NCBI GenBank assembly: GCA_004335835.1
Contig: RWJK01001755.1
Coordinates: 1-64,000, forward strand
Reading direction: 5' to 3'
DNA: 64,000 nucleotides
DNA from: Scenedesmus sp. ARA3
Taxonomy: Eukaryota > Chlorophyta > Chlorophyceae > Sphaeropleales > Scenedesmaceae
The translations under genes were made by a program, and so were the position numbers. The notes beneath the pieces were generated by a model that saw only the letters and a list, made by a program, of their open reading frames with translations, did no database searches and was not told the origin of the DNA. Below, piece by piece: positions 43,701 to 54,100 of this stretch (position 1 is the first letter of the stretch; each line of letters begins with the position of its first letter).

Positions 43701-46700
43701 CCCTGCCCGGCTGCCGCTCCCAGTCCAGCACGGTGTTGCTGTAGCTGTGCAGCATCTGGGCCACGTTGGGCGGCTGCGCCAGCGGGTGGTAGGCGTGGCT
43801 GCGTATGCTTGTGGGCCTGCAGATCACAAGCGCCTGGCTGCCCAGCACCACATAGTCCTGGGAGGGGGCCATCCTGCGCGCATGCATGTATGCGGCCACA
43901 ATGCACAGCTTTCAAATGAAGTTGCAGACCACATCGTGCAGATGCAACAACAAGGCAGCATACAACCTGGAGCAGTACCATTGTACTGTAGCAGGTGTGG
44001 ATCCGGTCTGTCAGATGCAGTGATGCAGCTTGGCAGACGTTGCAGGATGCACAAATACAGGTCGTGCTGCTCAGACACTGTTGTTGCGCACCGTGCCTTG
44101 CCGCTGATCCTGTCCACGAGGCCCATCACGATGCCGTCTGGGAACAGGTACGCCAGCTCGCCAAAGCGGTGGCCCACCACTGCACAGGCACAGCAGCGCG
44201 CCAGCACATCAGTTTGCCAGGTGATACTCACAACGCAGCACATCAGCGCATAAGGGGATGAACCGTAAAATGCACACGCACGCCAGGCTGCCAGGCTGGC
44301 AGCATTGCTGCGCTACTCACGGTGCGGGTAGTAGTGCACGAAGACGCTGACCCTGTTCTCAAAGTTGAACAACTGCTGGCTGACAATGCTGATCACAGGA
44401 CGCTTCACCATCTTGGCCAGCTGCAGCAGGTGCACAGGCAGGCAGGCAGGCAGCAGGCAGGGAGTTCAGGAACATGCCTTGAGCAGCACCGCACCGCCTG
44501 AGCCATTGCAGTGCATGTGTTGTGCCACGTGCTGCATGGTGGGCTCAAGCCATTGCAGTGCATGTGTTGTGCCACGTGCTGCATGGTGGGCTCACCCGCT
44601 GCGCGTTCAGCTGGCTGGTGGGCAGCGCCACCGTCCTGTTGCTGCAGGCGTACTTGAGCAGCGGCAGCGCGTTGCTGGTCTTCAGCTCCACCACCACCTG
44701 CCGCCCCACCACAGACAGGTCCAGCACCTGACAGCCGCACGTCGCCGCCTCGTCATACGGCGGCAGAGCGGGCGCAGGTGCCTCACTGCTGCTGCTGCTG
44801 CTGCTGCGCTTCTTGGCGAAGGCTGCATCCCGCTCTGCTGAGCACTCCATGCCCAGCTCATCCAGCAGGATGGCACACCTGCAAGTGTGTAGTGGTACAC
44901 CACAGCAGGCAGCAGCAGCTGTCAGAGGCATGACAGGCGCTACAAACAGCAAAAGGCATTGGCAAAGCGCGCCAGTTCATTGGGTGACACACACTACAGC
45001 GCATGCGTGCTGCCTGAGCTGTGCAGCAAGCAAGCTCCCCCTGCTCACAAGCGAGGTGGTGCCTGCAGCTGCACACCAGAGCTCAAGCTGCGCAGATGCA
45101 GCAAGCCGCACCTGACCGCCTGTGCATCTGCCTCTGCTGCGTTCCTGCTCTGGTCGCTGACAATGACCGTGGACGCAGCACGGTTGGCGCCCACCACCTT
45201 CAGGTCTGCAGCAGCACCACAACCAGCAGCAGGATAGGCATCTGCCCTGTAGCCTCTTCCCCACAGAGCCAGCTGGTGACACATCACCCCAGCCTGTTGT
45301 TCACACTCGCTCTTGCTGACACAGCTGCTGCACATGTCTTGCGCACCGTGCCGCATGCATGCACCTCGCGCTCGCACCTGACGGCACCAGCGGCGAGCCC
45401 TGCCTGAAGATGAGGCACGTGCCATAGCGCTTGTCGGCAGGCAGGCAGCGCCAGAAGATGCCCTCCATCTCCAGCTTGCTGCGCTGAGTCAGCACCACCA
45501 CCTGCGACCAGCGGTGACAGCAGCGGCAGCAGCTGCAATCAGCAGCTGGCTGCAGCTACTATGTTTTTTATGACCGTACCAACAACGCAGCAGTATGGCA
45601 CGCTATCACACAGTACTTCCTGCAGCCCCAACGTGTTGCTTGCATCCTCCGCCTGGAGCCGAAGTAATCACAGCTGCTGCTGCTGCCACTGCTGCCGCCG
45701 CGCCGCACCTTGGTGCCTCCCTCTGGCGCGTACGCCACGCAGATCTGCTGCAGCATCTTGCGCACCACCTCCAGGTCGCGCTGGCTCACACACCAGCCCA
45801 GGATGAGGTGCTGCAGCAGGCGGGTGGCAGGGCAGGACCAGGCAGCGCGCACAGGCATATGTGTTGACGCCATGATAGCCAGAACACACAGTACAGATGT
45901 CCGCACCTTTGTTGTGCAGCAAGCCAAATGTTAAAGGTTGCACGGCGGAGCTGCCCTGTGCAGCACCAGCAGCAAGGCAGCTGCTGGCCAGTGCATGCCA
46001 CCCAGCTGCCTCCTTACAGCCCCACCAGGCTCCAGCAACACAAACACAAACAATCAACTGCTCAGCCACTCACGTGCCCCGACTCGTACACGCTGCTGCC
46101 CCGCTTCACGTTGGCCTCCATGCCCTCCAGCACCACCTGCTCCACCAGCGCCAGCACCAGCGCAAACGCGCACAGCCCCACCATGGCCGTGACCACAGCA
46201 AACGCCTGCTGCGACACGGGCGACTCAGGCCCGGGGAACTCCTGGCCAAACACCCACTGGCACACCTGCAGGAGGTGAGGCATGTTACACGTCGTTGCTG
46301 ATGCATGTGCATAAACGCGAAGACGTGCAGCGCGTTGCCTGAACAATCACAGACTCATCATGCATCTTGGATGAAGCGCTGTGCAAGTGTCGTGCACTAC
46401 CAGATGCTGTGGTGCATATGTGCAGCGGCAGCAGGGCCTGCAGCGCCTCATCCTGCAAGCACTTGCCTGGTACACGTCATTCCACAGGCCGCCCATGCCC
46501 CGCTCGTCCGGGTTGTCTATCACCCAGCGGTGCGTGCAGCTGCCCAGCATCACAAAGGAGAAGAAGAGCGCAAAGATGAGCAGCAGGTCCTTGGCGGTGT
46601 TGTCCTGGCGCCAGTTGAAGTAGTCGTACAGCAAGCGGCCCCAGTTGTCCTGCAAGCGGCGGCTGACCTGGTGCCAGCGCTGCAGCAGGCGGGTGACAAG

Positions 46701-47263
46701 GCCAGTGAGGCCTGCCTCCTGCTGCTTCTGCTGCTGCTGCGGGAGCGGCGGGGGTGCTGCTGGCGGCAGTGGGGACAGCAGGCGTCCTGGGAGGGGCCGC
46801 ACGTGAGGCTTGTCACCAAACCTCAGCCGACGGCGGCTGCAGGCACGCAATGGATTAGAAAGCAGCTCAGTAGTTGTGCTGGTTGCAACACAAGGGTCAC
46901 AACGGTTGCATTTGCTGCGCCTGCTTCCTAAGTGCATGGGCACAGTGCTTCTGCTGTGCCAATGTCGTTACAGAAAACAGAGCAGCAACTGCAGCATCTG
47001 ATGGTTAGTGCTCGTCACACAGCAATGATGTTGTTTCAGCATCTTCAAAGTGCTGCACCCTGCAGTACGGTGCTGTGCAGTAGTGTCAGGCTGCCACACC
47101 TGAGGTCCTCATATGTCTCTCCAGGCTTCAGCTTCTGAGGGGCGACTGCTGATACTGCAACACTTTTGTTGCGGCACCACGAGCAGCAAGCAGGTCGTGT
47201 TGTCGTGGTTGCCAGCCTCCTGGGCAAGACATGCCTGCTGGGGTTTGCCAGACACTGCAGCAT
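40778..47263 (-). CDS. CASTOR/POLLUX (DMI1) family ion channel, organelle-type N-terminus
   Basis: Cation channel family of plastid and nuclear envelopes (CASTOR, POLLUX/DMI1, SYM8). Fifteen exons join in frame to 1168 residues: 47263-47100, 46836-46467, 46265-46074, 45810-45709, 45501-45378, 45205-45112, 44878-44596, 44420-44321, 44179-44092, 43873-42937, 42696-42505, 42363-42126, 41944-41829, 41557-41333, 41059-40778. Residues 1-50 are Arg/Thr/Ser-rich with no acids until late, presequence-like. Helices include LLLIFALFFSFVMLGS (near 138) and FAVVTAMVGLCAFALVLALV (near 200). The first RCK/TrkA-N-like domain starts HLILGWCVSQRDLEVV at 243, followed by VVVLTQRSKLEME and CLIFRQGSPL; the family core reads VISIVSQQ and YLFPDGIVMGLV. 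A second nucleotide-fold domain starts RVLVLGWGPKCLMADL near 825 and continues to CALVLCDELW and NPLMLYPVTRLG. Between the domains lie about 240 low-complexity residues. The Gly/Ser-rich tail is family-atypical. One intron is GC-AG. Confidence 0.9.
44501..44594. repeat. Exact 47-bp tandem duplication next to a splice donor in the channel gene
   Basis: Units 44501-44547 and 44548-44594 are identical. The second unit ends within the GTGAGC donor of the exon ending at 44596; the first copy carries a similar sequence but with TTGAGC instead of GTGAGC, so it is not a usable donor. Confidence 0.95.
46266..46466 (-). other. GC-AG intron in the channel gene
   Basis: The exon ending at 46467 is followed by GCAAGT, the canonical GC-type donor after CAG, and the next exon begins after CTGCAG at 46265. 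Both flanks are phase 0, and the protein reads WNDVYQ then VCQWVFG. No GT donor in the vicinity preserves the frame. Confidence 0.8.
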
Positions 47264-47739
47264 CTCTGCAGCTTCTTGGTCAAAGCTCTTCCCTTCAAAC
47301 ACCAAGCAATATAGTACTAATACTATTAAACACTACTGCTCTTAACGGCGACGCTTTTTCCTCATGTGTGTTGCAGTCTACAAGTGCGTGTGGCTAGTGA
47401 TGCTTCAGCCAGTCAAGCATGTTGAGCCATACAACACAAGCCTTCCTTCGAAGTGCTTCCTAGACGCTCAACTCCTCGCACGGGCTCCCCACTCTCGGTG
47501 TGACAGTGGTTCAATTATTAACACAACTGCCACGTCTACTGACGCGTATGGTACGTGTGTATTCCCATGCTGCACTTTGCAGAGCGTATCTTGGTATGCT
47601 GTTGATGCGCAGTGCTGCCAATTTCACTCTTACCAAACCACAGGACCACCCACCTGTCACTGCCTCAAGCTTCTCACCTTGTGCCTCAGTTGCCCTGACC
47701 ACTGATCCACAGTGAACGTTAGCCCTGAACACGTCCAGT
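47264..47739. promoter_or_regulatory. Divergent promoter between the channel and TMEM14 genes
   Basis: A 476-bp head-to-head interval with two outward start codons. The channel frame stays open a little beyond its ATG, so the exact start is not fully fixed. No named element seen. Confidence 0.45.
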
Positions 47740-48984
47740 ATGCCTACAGGATCATCTCATATCAATGCCACCCTTGCTGGCTTGTGTGCTGCTGGAGGAG
47801 TGATGGGCTATGTCAAAGCACGCAGCATGCCATCAGTGAGTGCCACATTGGCACACAGTCTTGTGTGCATGCCTTGTGATGCTGTGCAAATTCACAAAGC
47901 AAACCTGCAGACAGCAGCATCCCTATGCCTCGACACGCTCTTCCAGTGGACACACCACTTCAGCTGAGCAGCTGCCATGTGCTGGGCTGACAGCTGCCCT
48001 GTGCTGGGCTCGCTTTAGGCGCTGTTGTACTCGTCAACTACGCACTGAGCTGATGTTAACTGTCATGTGCATTGCAAAGTTTGGATGCTACAAAACAAGG
48101 CTACCGGCCCGGCAGGCCCTCGTTCTGCCAATGTAACAGCATGACGCCACATTGTCATCTGTTCAAGCTGCTCTGTTCTGCAGCTGGTTGCAGGTGCAGT
48201 GTTCGGAGCAGCTTATGGTGCTTCAGCCTACCTCATTAACGTGAGTGCGCGCTTTCGTTACTGCTGGCAGCACTTTGAAATGAACTCGCCAGTCCTTGCA
48301 GCAGCCTGACAGCAAGCATCAGGCACAGATATGGGTAAGTCTGGTGGTGATGGCATGGACTGCACCCCATCACAATCAGTACACCATGTCTGTGCAGCAT
48401 CTGCACATTCTTGTTTGGCCCATCTGTCTCACTCTGGCTCAATTTGTGTGTCCTGGCCCGCAGTCTGGTGACCCAGCAACAGGCCACATGTGCGGCCTAG
48501 TCAGCAGTATGCTGCTAACAGGTAACCTTGCGTTGTGCAGTCTGCTGCTGCGGAACAGGCGCTAGGAACAGTGTCTGTTTCAGTACGGCAATACACCACA
48601 CAACAAGCAAGACAGCAACAGCAGCGTCTCCATGACGAAGATACACAGATGTTTCATGCGCAGACAGGCTGCAGGAGCGGAAACACCAGCAGCATGCTCG
48701 CCAGACAAGCTTGGCGTGGCTTGGCAAGCTCCATCAAAGCTTGGCATTGCTCGCAGTCCATGAGCAGTGTGTGCTGTCAGCCAGAGACATATTTGCGTAC
48801 ACAACAAGCATGCAAATGTTTTCCCGTGCGTGCTGCTGCTGCTGCTGCCGCGTTGCCGCCGCCAGGTGCCATGGGCCTGCGCTTTGCCAAGACAGGCAAG
48901 GTCATGCCAGCTGGCGTGATGGCGGCTGCAGGTGCCCTGGGCAGCATCTACAACTTCCAGAAGCACCAGGAGTGGACCAGCTGA
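47740..48984 (+). CDS. TMEM14 family small membrane protein
   Basis: Four-helix membrane protein of the TMEM14/UPF0136 family, whose plant members include the FAX fatty acid exporters and whose animal members act in mitochondrial haem synthesis. Exons 47740-47835, 48184-48240, 48302-48334, 48464-48521 and 48866-48984 join in frame to 120 residues. Signature strings are GLCAAGGVMGYVKARSMPS, LVAGAVFGAAYGASAYLI and MGLRFAKTGKVMPAGVMAA, each matching the conserved Gly-rich helices and the RFxxxGKxMPAG motif. The third exon encodes only 11 residues (QPDSKHQAQIW), the interhelix loop. There is no presequence, as in the short reticulum or mitochondrial members; FAX1-type plastid members have a long N-terminal extension that is absent here. 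Substrate cannot be read from sequence. Confidence 0.92.
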
Positions 48985-49360
48985 GCGGCGCTGCGGCGTA
49001 TGGCTTGTGCTGTTTTGCGCCTGGCTCTGGCAGCAGCAAGTTGCAAGCAGCGCTGCTAGCAGCATTGCCACGTGAATGGCCGTGGTGCCAATTACCATTG
49101 AGGCGTCTTCTGGGCCCGGCAGCCGCAGGAGAAAGTCCTTTGCCATTGAGGGTTACTTCTGAACGTGTTTGCATGGATGCATTCAGGGACTTTTGCGCCT
49201 GTGTCACGACAGCGCGCTGCTATTCAAATGAGGTGACCCAGATGGGCTGCCATGCGCTGATGTGAAACTATACGGCGCAGACGAATGGTGTGGCGGCTGC
49301 GTCTCAATGCTGCACCAAGCCTGCTGCTGACTTTGGAGTGCCGCTGGTTTTGGTACGACT

Positions 49361-49365
49361 TGTAA
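49361..49365 (+). terminator. Candidate polyadenylation signal TGTAA for the TMEM14 gene
   Basis: Plus-strand TGTAA 377 bases after the TMEM14 stop codon. Plausible position; short motif. Confidence 0.35.
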
Positions 49366-49703
49366 GTATAGATATACATGTGCTCTCCGCCGAAAGTATC
49401 TCTGTGTTACAATCACTGCATAACCTGCAACCTCTACACAACGTGGACAAGTTCTGCTGCGGGCTTTTGCGCCACTGGAGCAGGCCCCTACAAGCGATGC
49501 TAATGCAGTGCCAATGCAATGTCAATGCGCCGTGTGGCCCTGCACCAGTACCCTGGGTTCACTACAAAGATAGCATGCAAGGCACGGGCACCTGTATGCA
49601 AGAAACCCCGGCATGCGTAGAAAGAGCAGTGTCAGGGGCCAGCAAAACAAGCACGTCCGGCAACCTGCCAATTCAGTGCTCGCAAAAGCTTGAAGTTCAC
49701 GCC

Positions 49704-49905
49704 GTTCCCTACAAGAACGGCACGGGCGCGTTGTTCCATGCTCAATCTCTTGCACGCTGAGGACGACAACGGAGTCGTGGACTTCACCAAGAGTGTAGCC
49801 CAGAGTGGAGTATACCAAGGGTGAGGACCACAACTCCGTCGCCCTCCTCAGCCTGCAAGATATGGAGCATGGAACAAGGCCCCCGTATCAGTTCCTGTAG
49901 GCAAC
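49704..49905. repeat. Long imperfect inverted repeat (hairpin), ~100-bp arms
   Basis: Arms 49704-49803 and 49806-49905 are reverse complements with scattered mismatches and almost no loop; the 11-base block gttccatgctc at 49733-49743 pairs exactly with 49865-49875, and both ends share the same symmetry centre near 49804. Each arm in its own direction holds an ATG-started 28-codon frame. A foldback element, a small-RNA precursor or the remnant of two inverted gene fragments would all fit. Confidence 0.85.
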
Positions 49906-52488
49906 TGACACCGTATTCCACACGTCACGCTTACGCACGTGATTGTGCTGCGTGAAAACCAAGCTGCACTCGCTGCATGCGTTGCAGCTGTCAGCGTGCC
50001 AACAACGTGCAGCTGTTCAAAGCAAGTGCCTGGCGTCTTCCCACTACAACATCGCATATTTATGTATTTGCATGTGTGCACAGCCCTGCCCTGCCACACA
50101 ACTGCACAGGCGCAAGTTGGCTTCCAAAATGACACAGGGGAACAGCTGGCAGTCAACCGACGCCGTGCAGTGTGAGCAGAGCAAGCGCGCGTGTCTCACG
50201 ATGCCGCACCGAAACACACATACAATACGGTGCACTCTCCACCACACAACAGCACATGTGGCACAACCTGACACCACTGACAAGCAGCAGCCTGTGAGCA
50301 TGTTGTGCCGGCTGCTGCCCTGGTCGCATTAGATCACATCTCGTAACGCTCCGTCACATGCTGCAGCACCTGGGCACTGTGCATGGCATGTTGCATGCCA
50401 TGTGTGCGGTGCATGCCGTCCCCGATTGTGTATGAATATATGTGTGCTGGGAACACAGGCCTGGGGCCAGTGGCCAGCTCCACCCACCCAACAAGCAACT
50501 CCCAACACTTGCTAGCTGTCTAGCACGCCACCATGCAAGCTGTAGTCAAGCACTGGATCAACAACCAGCTGCCCTCTCCGGCACCACCAAGTTCACATGC
50601 CCTGCAGCCCCAACCCGCCAGCATGCACTGTAAGCGCTGCAACGACAGGGTTGCAGAACGCGGTGGCAGGTGGCGCCTGAGAGGTAGCTGGCTCGCCTGA
50701 ACTCTTGTGCGCGCAAAGGTGCGCGACACAAATATAACCCGACACAACAAGATAGTTATACTGCGCCAACCCTGGCAGGAGCTGAGTGGCGGCGCAGTGC
50801 AAGCCACAGGGGCTGGCTCATTCAGCAACACCCCCATCTGCTTGCACTGCCGCGACTCCTCTGTTAGCACACGGCACGCACAACACAGGTTAATGCATGC
50901 ACGCCAATCAGGCAGCCTGCTGCGGACATGCACGGTCCGTGCTGCTCTGTTGGCCATGAAAGAAAGTATCAACACATCGTATCACAGCCGCTCAGCTCTC
51001 TCCAAACACAACATGCGCCTGGCAGGCACTACTTGGCAGCCACACCCACTCCCAGGAAGCTGCCGGGCGCCAGGCAGCACTGCTGCAGCTCGCTTTGTCT
51101 GTGTGGATGCTGGCCAGAGGTGTGTATCAAGTGAGTTGATGCTGACAGCATGCATTCTCTCTACTCAACCGTCCAGCCAATTGGACGCAACTACATGTAT
51201 GCAACTGTAGACTGCAGAATGCGACCACCTGTTGCTGCATGGCGTATGCATGCACTGCGCAAACATGGAACATGTGGTCCCGGCAAGAGCACTACGGTCT
51301 GTGCTGCTGTTAACCTGTATGTAAGCAGCAACAGTGACACTGTAATGCTTGCCAGGGCACACAGCTGTCAACTGCCGAGCCACATGCCGTGCAACACATT
51401 GCACGACAGCAAACACGCGCACGCACCTTTGCCTGGTGCAGCATGCAGCACATGCAGATGCAAGATGCATGTGATGCATGCACTGCTACGGGTGCTGAAG
51501 CTGGCGGGCTGTGCAGCTCTGTGTGACGTGTATACATCACCCAGCTTCCGATAAGTATACTGCAGATTGACGCCGATGTCCGACACCAGCCCTGATGAGT
51601 TTGCTGGCTGTGTGCTTGCACAGCAGTCATGCCCCGCACCCCCGCCAGCAAGGCAGCACAGGCTCTGCCGTGCACCGCACCGCGGTATTGATCACAAGCT
51701 GTCTTCAATGCCCGCCTACTGCTATATAGCATACAGCATATATGCCATGCAAGGCGCCCATCAAGTTTAGGATATGTATACCGATCTGACCATGGTTTGA
51801 CCATAGACATGCCATGCTGTACGTGCATTGGTCCGAGCCATGGCCCTGCAAGACACACAGCAGCTGATGACTGGCATGCCAAGGCAGCTGCTTGGGCTGC
51901 TTGCACAGCCCGTTGCCTGTTTCATCAGGGCTGTTTGCTGCCCTGCAGGCATAACCAGCGACCGCTTGCTGCCCAGCAAGCAAGCTGGCCATGTTGTGTA
52001 TGGTCATGCACGCAACAGTGCGATGCACTGCACGCCTGGCAACAGCTGGTCCATGGCCAGGGTATGTGTAAACCTGAGGTAAGTATTCAGATATCCAACT
52101 ATATTGCACTAGCACGATGCAATGTGCAAATCTGCAGCCTTCTTCAGCCCTGTATGGCTGAGGGCTCCATGGTTTGCACACCAACGATGCACACACCGCC
52201 CACGTGCTGCTTCAGCTTCACAATTCAAGCGGTAACTGCAACACCCAAACCTATCAGGCCACTGCGCACTGTGAGAGGCAAGGGCTGACGCTCAGCCTGC
52301 TATGCACACAAACCCTAGCTTCTTCACATCCAAGCAAGGTAAGCTCTGAATCAAGCCACACAGAGACAAACAAGTCAAGCTCTGAAAAACCAAGCCTCAA
52401 CTCAACTGGACTACCCCATCCATCCACAAGCACCCAGCACACCACACCAACAACACGGCTCTGCTCCTGCTTCTTGCAAATTATCAGC

Positions 52489-54069
52489 TCACATCAGGCC
52501 TGCTGCTTGCAGCTTGGCCAGCTCAGCGCCAATGGCCTGCCTCAGGCTGTAGTTGGGTTGCAGCACAGCACTCGACAGCGGCTGGCCCGTCACCGGTGAC
52601 ACATCACGCAGCCGCAGCCAGTCGCCGATCGCGCCGCGCTCGTACGTGTGACCATCAGCCGCCATCACAGGATCACCCATGATCTGGCCGCTCAGCGGGC
52701 AGATGAAGTGCCGCGGCCACTGCACGCAAGCGCTGCTGCTGCCGCCGCCAGCAGCGCCGAGCCCAGCTGCGCCTGCCATGCCGCCCCACCCTGCTGCATG
52801 CTGCTGCTGGCTCAGGTCGCCAAATGCACTCGCAACAGCCGCCGCCATTGCATCCCGGTTCGCTGCACTGCTTGCTGAAGATGGCCCGATAGGCCCCAGC
52901 CCTCCGCCCATGCCTCCAGGCCCCGCAGCGCCTGCTGATGCCCCTCCAGGCCCCATCAGGCTTGCGCCAGTTGTACTGGCCCTAAAAGCCAGCTGGCTAT
53001 GCCTGCCGCTGCCATCGTTCAGGCTGCCAAACTCAGCCATGGCTGCATTGCCGCCAGCCTGCTGCTGCTCCCAGGTGGCCCCAGGAGCAGCGCCAGGGTA
53101 TGATCTACGTGGCATGGATGCTGCCTGCTGGCCACCCATGCGATGCAAGCCGCCACCAGGACCAGCCCCAGCAGCAGCAGCAGCGCCGTAGCCGCCGCCG
53201 TGCCCTGTAGCAGCTAGCAGTGGGTTGATGCCGCCTGCTGGTGCGCCGGATGCAGCAGCAGCAGCAGTAGCAGCAGCGAGCTGCGCCTGCAGCAGGGCCT
53301 GGTCCATGCCTAAGGCAGCGAGGGAGGCAGGGTCACGGCCGCCTGAGAGCTGCAGCGCTGCTGCTGCTGCTGCCGCCATGTGTGCGTCCTGCTGGCCATG
53401 CATGGGCATGGAGTAGCTGCTGGCCATCTGCTGCAGCAGCGCAGGGTTGGCCTGCAGCGAGGGAGGAGAAGATGCAGCAGGTGAGACGCAGTCAGGAGGC
53501 AGCACAGCACGTTGCAGCAGCTACAGCAGCCCTGCAGTACGGTGCAAGCCGCTTCAAAGGCCATCGCCCACAACCCCACTCAACGAGTACGACAAGTAGT
53601 TCAGGCACAACAGGATGCCTTGAAACACAATGAGCTTCAAGCAGGCGTGCAGGCCCCCGCACCTGGCCAAGCAGCGCCGCATGCAGCCCGCCTCCGCCAG
53701 CCGCCGCTGCTGCTGCCAGGTACTGCTGTAGCCCTGCGGCCCCTCCAGCCATCTGCCCAGCAGCGCCACCATACCCTCCTAGCTGCGCCAGCAGGTCAAG
53801 CTGCCTGTTCGCTGCTGCTGCTGCTGCACCCTGCTGGCCAAGCCCTGCTGCCGCCCCCAGCCCTTGCGCGTTCAGCGCTGCTGCTGCTGCCGCTGCCTGG
53901 TAGGGGTTGGCAGCAGCAGCACTGCCCCAGGCACTCTGCAGGCTGGCTGCTGCCGGCATCTGCTGGTAGAGGCCCGCAGCACTTGCCCCGCGGGCCTGCG
54001 CTTGCGCTAGAGCTGCTGCTGCTGCCAGCTGCGGGTTTGCAGCAGACATCAGCTGGCCGTAGATGGAGG

Positions 54070-54100
<31 letters not shown>

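Larger units (their letters stand above)
48985..52488. other. Long convergent intergenic region
   Basis: 3.5 kb between the TMEM14 stop and the U-box gene stop. It contains a TGTAA at 49361-49365 and a strong inverted repeat at 49704-49905. The right half is CA-rich on plus. No gene could be supported; open frames are short and biased unlike neighbours. Confidence 0.45.

Noticed and set aside
42521..43744. 407-codon plus-strand open frame
   Set aside because: It is antisense to the low-complexity exon of the channel gene, whose minus-strand frame fits flanking exons and family motifs. GC-rich triplet repeats keep several frames open.
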